Part shown: positions 37,016-45,583 of the stretch, piece by piece
How positions within the stretch are numbered: position 1 is the stretch's first letter
How the letters are laid out: each line of letters begins with the position of its first letter
Position numbers and translations under genes: made by a program
The notes under the pieces: generated by a model
Databases searched by the model: none
The model's input: only the letters and a program-made list of their open reading frames with translations
Told to the model about the DNA's origin: nothing
NCBI GenBank assembly: GCA_016720545.1
Contig: JADKKK010000004.1
Coordinates: forward strand, 186,001-250,000
DNA: 64,000 bases
Origin: Myxococcales bacterium
Lineage (GTDB): Bacteria; Myxococcota_A; Polyangia; Polyangiales; Polyangiaceae
Direction: 5' to 3'

Positions 37016-38351
37016 GGTCCAGCCCGTAGAGGCCTCGCTTCTTCAAGAGGTCGCGGAGGTGATGCCGCGCCACGTCGGCCTCGCGCGCCGCTCGAGAGAG
37101 GTTTCCGCGGCAGCGCCGCATGAGCACCGCGAGGTAGTCGCGCTCGAAGCGAGCGATCGTGTGCTCCTTCGCCTCGGCGAAGGTGCCGACGACGTGGCTC
37201 GGCTGCGCGGTGTCGGCGCGCGCCCCAAACCCTTCGCCCGACACGTCGCCGCGCCGAATGATCCCGTCGTCCGTGAGGGCGGCCCCGCGGTGGAGCGCGT
37301 TGGCGAGCTCACGGACGTTCCCGGGCCAAGGCTGCTCGGCGAGGTAGTCGAGGGCCTCGCGCTCGATCATCGCCTCGCTGCCGCTCCGCGCGAGGATGGC
37401 GCGACTCAGGAGCGGGATGTCCTCGGGGCGGTCGCGCAGGGGTGGGAGCGTGATGCGCACGCCCGCGAGGCGAAAGTACAGGTCCTCGCGAAAACGTCCT
37501 CGCTCGATCTCGACGCGGAGATCGCGGTTCGTCGCGGCGATGACGCGTACGTCGAGCGGGAGCGGCGTCTGGCTGCCGACCCGCACGGCCTCGCGTCGCT
37601 CCAGGACGCGGAGGAACTTCGCCTGGAGCGCGGGAGGGAGCTCGCCTACCTCGTCGAGCAGCAGCGTCCCGCCGTGGGCGGCCTCGAAGAAGCCCGCGCG
37701 ACGCTCGCTCGCGCCCGTGAAGGAGCCCCGTTCGAAGCCGAACAGCAGCGCGTCGGCGAGCGACTCGGGGAGTGCGGTGCAGTCGACGACCATGAAAGGC
37801 CCCGAGGCGCGCGGCGAAGCGGCGTGGACGGCTCGCGCCACCTCCTCCTTGCCCGTGCCCGTCTCGCCGAGGAGGAGGATCGTGAGGTCCTTCGAGGCGA
37901 TCCTCGCCAACAGCGCGAAGAGCTCTCGCATCCCGCGCGACGCGCCGACGAGCGCGCCGAACCCCTCGTCGCGGGGCTCCTCGGGCGCTGCCGCGGACTG
38001 GTCGACCTCGACCAAGAGGACCGTGTCGCCCACGAGCAGCTCGGCCCCGACGGGGACGTCCAGATCGCGCACGCGCGCGCCGCCGAGCCACGTGCCGTTC
38101 GTGCTCTGCTGGTCGCGCACCCTGATGGCCGCCCCATCGACCGACACCAGCAGATGGACGCCGCTGACGCGGGGATCGGGGAGGGCGAGGTCGCAGGTCG
38201 TGTGGCGCCCGACCGTGGCAGACGCGCGCGTGAGCGAGAGGCCGCGGTCCTTGCCGGGTCCGGAGATGGCGCGAAGCCGCACGCCCGCGACCCGTTTCGC
38301 GGGGGCGGTCTTGCTTGCGACGGTCTCGGGCGCAGGGATCAAGGGCTCCAC
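37002..38351 (-). CDS. FHA-domain sigma-54-dependent transcriptional activator
   Basis: 449 aa from GTG 38351. Instead of a receiver domain, residues ~30-120 are an FHA domain (SATVGRHTTCDLALPD, RVSGVHLLV, QSTNGTWLGG), so input is probably a phosphothreonine on a kinase or partner. AAA+ domain (~140-375): Walker A LLGETGTGKEEVARAVH, sigma-54 loop GSFTGA (Ser for Ala at position 2), Walker B GGTLLLDEVGE, FREDLYFRL. C-terminal Fis-type helix-turn-helix (GNLSRAAREADVARHHLRDLL). Such FHA activators are typical of myxobacteria. It heads a four-gene minus-strand group ending in a kinase, which could supply the phospho-signal (inference). Confidence 0.95.
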   Translation of the reverse strand: MEPLIPAPETVASKTAPAKRVAGVRLRAISGPGKDRGLSLTRASATVGRHTTCDLALPDPRVSGVHLLVSVDGAAIRVRDQQSTNGTWLGGARVRDLDVPVGAELLVGDTVLLVEVDQSAAAPEEPRDEGFGALVGASRGMRELFALLARIASKDLTILLLGETGTGKEEVARAVHAASPRASGPFMVVDCTALPESLADALLFGFERGSFTGASERRAGFFEAAHGGTLLLDEVGELPPALQAKFLRVLERREAVRVGSQTPLPLDVRVIAATNRDLRVEIERGRFREDLYFRLAGVRITLPPLRDRPEDIPLLSRAILARSGSEAMIEREALDYLAEQPWPGNVRELANALHRGAALTDDGIIRRGDVSGEGFGARADTAQPSHVVGTFAEAKEHTIARFERDYLAVLMRRCRGNLSRAAREADVARHHLRDLLKKRGLYGLDHGDE

Positions 38352-38406
38352 TCACAGTAGCAAATTCCGCCGTGCGCGTGCGGACGCTGCGCGCCCCGCG
38401 GGACGG

Positions 38407-39987
38407 TCAGCGGGGCCCGCGCGGCTGGAGCGCCACCTCGTGGAGGAGCGCGCCGCGCCCCGAGCGCAGGGCCACCGTCAGCGCGTGGCTGCCGGGGGCG
38501 ACCCGGACGAGGCCGAAGCTCTGGCGATCGTGGTGCGGCCCCGATCCCGACACGACGGGCTCGGTGACCTGGAAGAGCACCTCGGGTCCGAACGTGCCGT
38601 CGGTGCGCTTGGGGGGGAAGCTCGACGCGTGCAGAGGCCCCGCGACGCACTCGTGAAAGGCATTGAAATCCTTGAAGATTGCTCGCTCCGGCGTAAAGCG
38701 GTGCACGGCGGCGTAGTGAACGTCGGCCGTGAGGAACAGGAGGTTGTGGACCCCCGCCGCGCGGCAAGACGAGAGGAGCGTGGCGAGCTCTCGCTCACGG
38801 CCGAGAGGCGCCCCGTCGCTCTGCCCGAAGCCCTCCTGGGTCGCGCGCGTGTGCTCCGTCGCGGCCGAGTGGGGAAGGACGAGGGCGAGCGGCATGTCGG
38901 TGGCGATGATCTTCCAGGTGGCCGTCGAGGTCGTGACACCCCGCGCGAGCCAGGCGAGCTGTTCCTCGCCCCAGAAGGCCGAGCCCTCGGGCTCGAGGTT
39001 CTCGCCGTCCGGGCTCCGGTAGCTGCGGCCGTCGAGGAGGAACAGCTCCGCCCCGGCGCCCCATCGCACGCTCCGGTAGAGGCGCGCGCTCGGCCTCAGC
39101 GGCACGTACTCGCGCATTGCACGGAGGGCGTGGCGCGCGAGCACGTCGGCGCGCTGCTCGGTCGCGCGGGGGTCGCTGCGGACCGCGCCGGGCCACCAGT
39201 CGTTGAAGACCTCGTGGTCGTCCCAGATCGCGTAGAGGGGGACCTCGCGGGCGAAGCGTTGGAACTCGGAGCACAAGAACGGGTACGCGAAGCAACCGCG
39301 GAAATCATCGAGGGTCTCGGCCACCCGCTGCTTGGCCGGCGTGACGAGGTTTCGCCACACCGTGCCGTCGTCGAGGGGCACCTCCGCGACGAGCGGCGAG
39401 TCCGCGTAGATCATGTCGCCCACGTGAACGAAGAAGTCGGGCGCGAGCGCGCGCATGGCGCCGTAGGCGGCGAGCCCCCCCCGCTCCGGGTCGATGCCCC
39501 ACCCCTGACCGACGGTGTCACCCGACCACACGAACCGCAGCTCACGGTCGTCGGTCGCGGCGGTACGAGTCCTGCCCATGGTCATGCTCTCCGGCGACGG
39601 TTCGCCGAGCCCCGCGCGAACGAACCCCGCGCGATAGAGCAGCGGCGCGCCTGCTGGCAGTCCTTCGACGACGAGCTGCGCGGTGAGGTCGGTCGCCGGG
39701 GTGGCGCGCGGGCCCATGACGCGGCGCGCGCGCACGAACCCGGGGTCGTCGACGCGGGTCACGTCCACCACCAGCCGCCCGCCGCGCTCGGCGTCCTCGC
39801 CGGTCGCCTTCGCCCAAACGACCGCCGACGAAGACGTCGCGTCGCCCGACTGCACGAGCGGGCCTCGCCACGCCGATGGCGCTGGCGGGGGTGCCGCGGC
39901 GCCGTGGCTCGCCGGACGCGTGGGCCGACAGCCGGCGAGGAGCGCCCCGCCGCCGAGGAGCAGCGCGCGACGGTGGAGCCGGCTCAT
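38407..39987 (-). CDS. PhoD-like alkaline phosphatase, predicted Tat lipoprotein
   Basis: 526 aa. N-terminus MSRLHRRALLLGGGALLAGC has a twin arginine and lipobox LAGC, fitting Tat export with lipidation. Domain order matches PhoD: N-terminal Ig-like strand domain (LVQSGDATSSSAVVWAKATGE), then the metallophosphoesterase with RFVWSGD, FFVHVGDMIYAD, WDDHEVFND, FLLDGRSYRSP, IIATDMP, FLTADVHYAAVH. These give the Asp/Asn/His metal ligands. PhoD releases phosphate from phosphomonoesters/diesters outside the cytoplasm. The ATG overlaps the stop of a small upstream gene (ATGA). Phosphate-regulated expression is possible, but no pho box was recognised. Confidence 0.92.
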   Translation of the reverse strand: MSRLHRRALLLGGGALLAGCRPTRPASHGAAAPPPAPSAWRGPLVQSGDATSSSAVVWAKATGEDAERGGRLVVDVTRVDDPGFVRARRVMGPRATPATDLTAQLVVEGLPAGAPLLYRAGFVRAGLGEPSPESMTMGRTRTAATDDRELRFVWSGDTVGQGWGIDPERGGLAAYGAMRALAPDFFVHVGDMIYADSPLVAEVPLDDGTVWRNLVTPAKQRVAETLDDFRGCFAYPFLCSEFQRFAREVPLYAIWDDHEVFNDWWPGAVRSDPRATEQRADVLARHALRAMREYVPLRPSARLYRSVRWGAGAELFLLDGRSYRSPDGENLEPEGSAFWGEEQLAWLARGVTTSTATWKIIATDMPLALVLPHSAATEHTRATQEGFGQSDGAPLGRERELATLLSSCRAAGVHNLLFLTADVHYAAVHRFTPERAIFKDFNAFHECVAGPLHASSFPPKRTDGTFGPEVLFQVTEPVVSGSGPHHDRQSFGLVRVAPGSHALTVALRSGRGALLHEVALQPRGPR

Positions 39988-40229
39988 GAGCGGCCAGCGG
40001 CCTTCTTGGCGTTGATGACCTCGATGTTGAGGGCGAGCACGCGGCCGAGGGCGGTCTGCCTGTCCTCGCGAGACGGCGCCACGCGCTGCCACGCCGCGAC
40101 CGACAGGGCGATCTCCCGAGCCTTCCGGTGGAGCTCGACGGCCGCCGGACCCCGTGGGAGCTCGAGGATGCGTTCCATGATGTCCTGGAGCGACTGCTCG
40201 ACGATCGAGATCCGGGTTGAGCGCGCCAA
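39984..40229 (-). CDS. Small hypothetical protein, 81 aa, coupled to phoD-like gene
   Basis: Start TTG 40229 preceded by AAGG. Sequence is soluble and helical: ISIVEQSLQDIMERILELPRGPAAVELHRKAREIALSVAAWQ, then DRQTALGRVLALNIEVINAKKAAG. No signal peptide and no cysteines. The regular heptad-like pattern suggests a small helical bundle. Its stop overlaps the PhoD ATG by 4 bp, which argues it is translated and functionally linked. I do not recognise the family. Longer frames on this strand run antisense to the M16 gene. Confidence 0.6.
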   Translation of the reverse strand: MARSTRISIVEQSLQDIMERILELPRGPAAVELHRKAREIALSVAAWQRVAPSREDRQTALGRVLALNIEVINAKKAAGRS

Positions 40230-40343
40230 GCTGCCTTGCTCCTCGTCCCCTCCCGAGCACCGAACCTTAGCACGGGCTGGGACGAGCGCACACGGCTGGC
40301 GGCGGCCTTGGCAACGGGCGCTCGACTCGGTAGGTGTCATGCG

Positions 40344-41927
40344 ATGAAGACGCCTCGATGGCCCGCTGCTCGCGGGAATGAACCAGGGTGCGGGTTGTCG
40401 CTGCGGCGGCGTCGGTGGGCGAGCGGTTCGCGCATCGCCAGGGCCCTCTTCAAGGGGTGCCTCGCCTTGGCCCTCACCTCCGCGCCGCACGCGCTCGCTC
40501 AGCGAACGCCTACGCCACCCGCTCCACCCCCCGGCGCCGCGCCTACGCCCACGCTCCCGCCCCCTGGTTCCATCGCTCCGGAGAGGCCTCAGGCGCCGAC
40601 GGTGCTTGTGCGGAGCCCCGCGCTTGCCGCCAAGAAGGTCGTGCTCGACAACGGCCTCACCGTGCTCCTGCACGAGGACCACCGCGTCTCGACCGTGAGC
40701 GTCAACGTCACCTATCACGTCGGGTCGAAGGACGAAGCGCCCGGGAAGAACGGGTTCGCGCACCTCTTCGAGCACGTGATGTTCCAGGGGTCGAAGCACG
40801 TGGCGGAGGACACGTTCTTCCGTCACCTCGAGGAGGTCGGCGGGACGGGGATCAACGGCACGACCAACAACGATCGGACGAACTACTACGAGACCGTGCC
40901 GTCGAACCGCCTCGAGCTCGCGCTCTGGCTCGAGAGCGACCGCATGGGATTCCTTCTCGACCACGTCGACCAGGCGACGTTCGACAGCCAGCGCGAGGTC
41001 GTGAAGAACGAGCGTCGTCAGAACTACGAGAACGCGCCCTACGGCCTGGTGGGCCAGGCCGTGCGCGCGGAGATCTTCCCCGCAGGGCACCCCTACCACC
41101 TGCTCACCATCGGCTCGCCGAAGGACCTCGACGCGGCGTCGCTCGACGACGTGCGGACGTTCTTTCGGACATGGTACGTGCCATCCAACGCGACCCTCGC
41201 GCTCGCGGGCGATTTCAGCGAGGCCGGCGCGCTCGCGCTCGTGCGGAAGTACTTCGGCCCCATCGTGACGCGCCCGCTGCCCGCTCGCGTGGCGCCCGCG
41301 CCCGTCAAGCTCGCCGAGCAGGTCACCATCGAGGTCGACGCGGACGTGGAGCTGGCCCGCGCGTACGTCACGTGGCCGAGCCCGGCGTTCTTCGCGCCAG
41401 GCGACGCGGACCTCGACATCGCCGCCCGCTCGCTCACGGCGGGGAAGACGAGCCGCCTCTACAAGCGCCTCGTCTACGACCTCCAGATCGCGCAGGGCGT
41501 CTTCGCGTCCCAGGCGTCGATGCAGCTCGCCAGCTCGTTCGAGATCGTCGCGACCGCGAAGCCGGGGCACACGGCCGCCGAGTTGGTAAAGATTATTGAT
41601 GAAGAGCTCGCGACCCTTCGGTCACGCGGCGTGACCCCCGAGGAGCTCGCCCGCGCGAAGGTCTCGACCCGGGCCGACGCGATCTTCGGCATGGAGCGCG
41701 TGGGCGCGCGCGCCAACCTGCTCAACACGTATTTCCAGTACACCGGCGACGCGGACTACTTCGCGAAAGACCTCGCGCGGTACGAGGCGACGAGCACCGA
41801 CTCGGTGCGCGACGCCGCGAGGACCCACCTCGTAGAGCGTGGCCGCGTGGTGACGCTCGTCACGCCGAAGAAGGGGGCCCCCATCGCCGGGGTCGTCGTC
41901 CGCGTGCAGAAGGGCGGTGCATCGTGA
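40344..41927 (+). CDS. M16 (insulinase-like) zinc peptidase, catalytic subunit
   Basis: 527 aa. An Arg-rich start leads into a hydrophobic segment (FKGCLALALTSAPHALAQ), an export signal; a Pro-rich linker follows. The M16 N-domain carries the inverted zinc motif HLFEH (140-144) in GFAHLFEHVMFQGS and the distal Glu in SQREVVKNERRQNYEN. The C-domain shows ATLALAGDFSEAGALALVRKYFG and an R/Y region (KTSRLYKRLVYDLQIAQGV). These make it the active beta-type subunit of a heterodimer, the partner being the next gene, whose GTG overlaps this stop by 4 bp. Likely periplasmic peptide degradation. Divergent from the 81-aa gene. Confidence 0.94.
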   Translation: MKTPRWPAARGNEPGCGLSLRRRRWASGSRIARALFKGCLALALTSAPHALAQRTPTPPAPPPGAAPTPTLPPPGSIAPERPQAPTVLVRSPALAAKKVVLDNGLTVLLHEDHRVSTVSVNVTYHVGSKDEAPGKNGFAHLFEHVMFQGSKHVAEDTFFRHLEEVGGTGINGTTNNDRTNYYETVPSNRLELALWLESDRMGFLLDHVDQATFDSQREVVKNERRQNYENAPYGLVGQAVRAEIFPAGHPYHLLTIGSPKDLDAASLDDVRTFFRTWYVPSNATLALAGDFSEAGALALVRKYFGPIVTRPLPARVAPAPVKLAEQVTIEVDADVELARAYVTWPSPAFFAPGDADLDIAARSLTAGKTSRLYKRLVYDLQIAQGVFASQASMQLASSFEIVATAKPGHTAAELVKIIDEELATLRSRGVTPEELARAKVSTRADAIFGMERVGARANLLNTYFQYTGDADYFAKDLARYEATSTDSVRDAARTHLVERGRVVTLVTPKKGAPIAGVVVRVQKGGAS

Positions 41928-43582
41928 GCGCCCGCTTGCCTCGCCTGCCCCGTGTGCCGCGGCTCGCGCTCGCCGCGCTCATCGCCACGGCGTGCGCCGG
42001 GGCGACCCCGCCGCCGCCGCTGCCACTCGCCCCTCCCACGGTCGCGCCCGCGGCGCCTCCGGCCGCGCCCGCCGAGACGCCCGACGCGCCGTTCCGGGCC
42101 CAGCCGCCCGCCAAGGGCGACGTTGTGCGTGCCTTCGCGCCGCCCGAGGTGCGCGAGCTCACGCTGAAGAACGGGATCCGCGTGCTCTTCGCGCCGCATC
42201 CGGTCGGCACGGTGAGCGTCACGCTCGTCGTGAAGGCGGGGCAGGGCGACGTCCCGCGCGCGCGGCCGGGAGCGCTGTCGTTCCTCGGCGCGATGCTCGA
42301 GCAGGGAACGAAGACCCGATCCGCGCTCAAGATCTCCGACGAGCTCGAGGCCATCGGCGCGCACGACCACGCGGCCTTCGGCTGGGACTCCGGGGCGATC
42401 GGCGTCGACGTCCTTCGTGAGCACCTCGACAAGGCCCTCGACCTGATGGCCGACGTGGTCCAGAACCCCACCTTCCCCAAAGACGAGCTCGAGCGCCTCC
42501 GCGCGCGCAGGCTCGCCAACGTTCAGTCGGAGAAGAACAGCCCCTCGAGCATGTCACGGAACGCCCAGGCCGCCGCGTTGTACGGGCGCGCGCACCCGTA
42601 CGGGCACTCGCTCACGGGCCGTATGGCCGACATCAAGGCCGTCACCGTCGCCGAGCTCTCCCAGCTCCACCGCGAGCTGTTCGTCCCGAGCCTTGTCACG
42701 TTGGTCGTGGCGGGCGGAGTGACCGAGGACACGCTCGTCCCGTCGCTCGAGCGCGCGTTCGGCTCGATGAGAGGACCCAAGCGCCAGCGCGCAGCCGTGC
42801 CGAGGCTCGCCGCGCCGAAGGGGGCCAGCGACGAGACGCGGCTCGTCGTGGTCGACAAGCCCGGCGCCGCTCAGTCGCAGATCTCGGTCACGCAGGTCGG
42901 CGTCGCGGCCGACGTCGCCGATCGCGACGCGCTCACCGTGATGAACGCGATCCTCGGGGGCATGTTCTCGAGCCGCATCAACCTGAACCTGCGCGAGAAG
43001 CACGCGTACACGTACGGTGCGCGCACCGGCTTCGCGATGCGCCGTGGCGCCGGTCCGTTCGACGCCGGCGCGGCGGTGGTGACCGACAAGACCGTCCCCG
43101 CGCTGCGTGAGGTGTTCGTCGAGCTCGAGGCCATGCGCACCGCCGAGGTGACCGAGGCCGAGCTCGCCGGCGCGAAAGACGCGCTCATCCAGGGGCTGCC
43201 CGCGCGCTTCGAGACCGCGCGCGACGTGGTCAACGCGCTCACCGACGTGGTCGTCTACGACTGGCCCAAGGACGAGTACGCGACGCGCGTCGCGCGGCTC
43301 TCGAAGGTGACCGCGGCCGACGTGAAGCGCGTGGCGGTGCACTACCTCACGCCGCGCAAGATGAGGGTCATCGTGGTCGGCGATCACGCGCGGCTGAAGG
43401 ACGATCTCGAGTCGATGCACCTCGGCGCGGCCGCTCTGCGAGACGCCTACGGGGACCCGCCTGCGACAGCGACGAGCGCGACGCCCGCCGCGAAGCCCGC
43501 GCCCGGCAAGCCCGCGCCCACGACGCCCACGCCTGCCAAGCCGGCACCCGGCAGGTCTGCACCCGCGAAGCCCGCGCACTAG
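41924..43582 (+). CDS. M16 peptidase, non-catalytic subunit
   Basis: 552 aa from GTG 41924. N-terminus RLALAALIATACAG is a signal with a plausible lipobox. The fold matches M16: LTLKNGIRVLFAPHPVGTVSVTLVVKAG, and LVTLVVAGGVTEDTLVPSLERAFG, and a C-domain FSSRINLNLREKHAYTYGARTGF containing the substrate-binding R/Y residues. At the zinc-motif position it reads ALSFLGAMLEQGT, so HxxEH is absent. It therefore probably serves as the alpha-type partner that completes the chamber. The C-terminal ~35 residues are a (KPAP)n-like Pro/Lys/Ala tail. Translationally coupled to the catalytic subunit. Confidence 0.93.
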   Translation: MSARLPRLPRVPRLALAALIATACAGATPPPPLPLAPPTVAPAAPPAAPAETPDAPFRAQPPAKGDVVRAFAPPEVRELTLKNGIRVLFAPHPVGTVSVTLVVKAGQGDVPRARPGALSFLGAMLEQGTKTRSALKISDELEAIGAHDHAAFGWDSGAIGVDVLREHLDKALDLMADVVQNPTFPKDELERLRARRLANVQSEKNSPSSMSRNAQAAALYGRAHPYGHSLTGRMADIKAVTVAELSQLHRELFVPSLVTLVVAGGVTEDTLVPSLERAFGSMRGPKRQRAAVPRLAAPKGASDETRLVVVDKPGAAQSQISVTQVGVAADVADRDALTVMNAILGGMFSSRINLNLREKHAYTYGARTGFAMRRGAGPFDAGAAVVTDKTVPALREVFVELEAMRTAEVTEAELAGAKDALIQGLPARFETARDVVNALTDVVVYDWPKDEYATRVARLSKVTAADVKRVAVHYLTPRKMRVIVVGDHARLKDDLESMHLGAAALRDAYGDPPATATSATPAAKPAPGKPAPTTPTPAKPAPGRSAPAKPAH

Positions 43583-43665
43583 CGCTGGGGGCCTCTTCGG
43601 GCGGAGCGGCGGGCGCGAGGTCCGCCGCGCGCCGCGGGGAGGGTGTGGTAGCCTCGCCGGCGACG

Positions 43666-44832
43666 ATGCAGCCCCACGCGCTCCCTGTTCGACTCCAGCA
43701 GCTCGCCCGCACCCTCGAGTCGCGGTTCCTCGGCAAAGACGAGGTGATTCGGCTCTTGCTCATCGCGGTGGTCGCGGGTGAGCACGCCGTCCTCGTCGGG
43801 CCTCCGGGCACCGCGAAGTCGGCGCTCATTCGGATGTTCGCGAAGCTCATCCAGGCGCAGTACTTCGAGTATCTCCTCACGCGCTTCACCGAGCCGAACG
43901 AGATCTTCGGCCCGGTCGACATCGCCGCGTTTCGCGAGGGGCGCTACCAGCGTCGCACCGAGGGCATGCTCCCGACCGCCGAGATCGTGTTCCTCGACGA
44001 GGTCTTCAAGTCGAACTCGGCGATCCTGAACTCGCTGCTCACGCTGCTGAACGAGCGTCGCTACTCGAGCGGCGGCGTCTCGCTGCGCTGCCCGCTCCTC
44101 TCGTGCTTCGGCGCCTCCAACGAGGTGCCCTCCGACGAGACGCTGACGGCCATCTTTGACCGTTTTCTCCTTCGAATTCGAAGCGATAACCTCGACGCTT
44201 ACCACTTCCAGGACCTCCTCACGAAGGGGCTCCAGAACGAGGTGATGGGCATCACCGAGCAGCCCGTGCAGCCGATCGCGGCGGCGCGGGAGATCTACGA
44301 GCTGCACCGAGCCTCGGCGCAGCGGATGCAGTTCTCTGAGGAGTTCTTCAGCCAGTACAAGGGCCTCGTGTTCCAGATCCGGGCCGAGGGCATCACGCTG
44401 TCGGACCGCCGCGTCGTGAAGATGCTCAAGCTCTTCGCGGCGAGCGCGTTCCTCGACGGGCGGTCGCAGCCGGACGCGAGCGATTTCTTCGTGCTGAAGC
44501 ACACCTGGAACAACGAAGACCAGGCCGCCATCCTCGAGGCGATCGTCACCCCCACGCTCGAGGCGCACTACCGCGACAACCCGCAGGCGAGGCGCGTGGG
44601 GTCGGCCGGCATCGGCATCGAGGCGATCGCCGCGGAGATCGACCGCGTGCGGCAGGTGCTCACGGGCGGCGGCGGGCTCTCGGACGTCCAGCTCTTCAGC
44701 CAGCTCAAGGCCCTGAACGAAATCAAGGCGGCGCTCGGCGCCTCGCCCGACCCGCGCGCCCCCGAGCTCGTCCAGCGCGTCGACCAGCTCCTCGAGGCCG
44801 CCTTCCGAAGCGGTCGCTTCGCCCAGCTCTGA
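43666..44832 (+). CDS. MoxR-family AAA+ ATPase (RavA-like)
   Basis: 388 aa. Walker A is VGPPGTAKSALIRMFAK (~45), and Walker B is IVFLDEVFKSNSAILNSLLTLLNERRY. RFTEPNEIFGPVDIAAF and SFGASNEVPSDETLTAIFDRFLLRI are MoxR/RavA hallmarks. A C-terminal lid and helical region follow (DRRVVKMLKLFAASAFLDG; FFVLKHTWNNEDQ). MoxR ATPases remodel partner proteins, usually with a VWA protein encoded next door; here the next gene is tsaB instead. ATG 43666 is used; a GTG at 43645 sits too close to the GGGGAGGG stretch to be convincing. The start is uncertain. Confidence 0.9.
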   Translation: MQPHALPVRLQQLARTLESRFLGKDEVIRLLLIAVVAGEHAVLVGPPGTAKSALIRMFAKLIQAQYFEYLLTRFTEPNEIFGPVDIAAFREGRYQRRTEGMLPTAEIVFLDEVFKSNSAILNSLLTLLNERRYSSGGVSLRCPLLSCFGASNEVPSDETLTAIFDRFLLRIRSDNLDAYHFQDLLTKGLQNEVMGITEQPVQPIAAAREIYELHRASAQRMQFSEEFFSQYKGLVFQIRAEGITLSDRRVVKMLKLFAASAFLDGRSQPDASDFFVLKHTWNNEDQAAILEAIVTPTLEAHYRDNPQARRVGSAGIGIEAIAAEIDRVRQVLTGGGGLSDVQLFSQLKALNEIKAALGASPDPRAPELVQRVDQLLEAAFRSGRFAQL

Positions 44833-45492
44833 GTGGCCGTGCGGAGGCTCGTCGCGATCGACACGGCCACGGCGCTCGGCTCGCTCGCCGTCTTCGAGGA
44901 CGGTGTGTTGGTCCACGAGGAGGGCCGCCGCGTCTCGAACGCCCACGGCGAGTCGCTGCTGCCCATGCTCGCGAGGGCCCTCGAGGCGCGCGGCCTTGGC
45001 CCGGGCGACGTGCACGTGTGGGCCGTCGACGTCGGGCCAGGCTCGTTCACCGGGCTCCGCATCGGCGTATCGACCGTGATGGGCGTCGCGCTCGCGACGG
45101 GCGCGGCGCTGGTGGGAGTGTGCTCGCTCGAGGCGCTCCTCGAGCGGGCGGGCGAGGCGTCCGAAGAAGACGCGACGGTGGGGGTGCTGGCGTCCGTGCC
45201 GGGCGAGGTCTTCCTCGCGGCGCGAGACCGCGCGGGCGCCCGCGTGCCCCCGACGTGTCTGCGCGTGGGTGAGGTGGCCGCGCTCCTCGCGTCTCACGCG
45301 ATCGCGCGCCCTCGGTTCGTGGGAGAGGCCGCCGAGGCGCTCCGCGAGCACTTCCCGGGCGCGCCGCTCCTCGTCGACGCGCCGCTGCACCTCCCGACCG
45401 CCGCGTCGGTGGGCCGCCTCGCGCTCGCAGGGCGGGGGGATGCGAGCCTCGCGCCGCGCTACCTGAAGCCCCCTTCCATTCACGGCAGGTGA
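44833..45492 (+). CDS. tsaB: tRNA threonylcarbamoyladenosine biosynthesis protein TsaB
   Basis: 219 aa. Partner of TsaD and TsaE in making t6A37 on ANN-decoding tRNAs. Opens RRLVAIDTATALGSLAVFEDGVLVHE, the ASKHA-fold strand, and has VSNAHGESLLPML, then VDVGPGSFTGLRIGVSTVMGVALATG, the family signature. The C-terminal part (RPRFVGEAAEALREHFPG ... LAPRYLKPP) is the usual end of TsaB. GTG at 44833 begins directly after the TGA of the MoxR gene, so the two are probably co-transcribed. No tsaD or tsaE is in the window. Confidence 0.95.
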   Translation: MAVRRLVAIDTATALGSLAVFEDGVLVHEEGRRVSNAHGESLLPMLARALEARGLGPGDVHVWAVDVGPGSFTGLRIGVSTVMGVALATGAALVGVCSLEALLERAGEASEEDATVGVLASVPGEVFLAARDRAGARVPPTCLRVGEVAALLASHAIARPRFVGEAAEALREHFPGAPLLVDAPLHLPTAASVGRLALAGRGDASLAPRYLKPPSIHGR

Positions 45493-45542
45493 CGCGACAA
45501 AAAGGTGAAGAGGTGAGCCGCCTCGCGACCCACCTCTCGCCT

Positions 45543-45560
45543 CGCGCGCCTCGGCGCGCG
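45543..45560. terminator. GC hairpin between convergent tsaB and PA14 gene
   Basis: cgcgcgc (45543-45549) pairs with gcgcgcg (45554-45560), 4-base loop. An alternative larger fold pairs ctcgcgcg (45541) with cgcgcgag (45567). It lies between two stops on opposite strands; no T tract. Confidence 0.4.
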
Positions 45561-45583
45561 TTACGCCGCGCGAGGGCGGAGAT

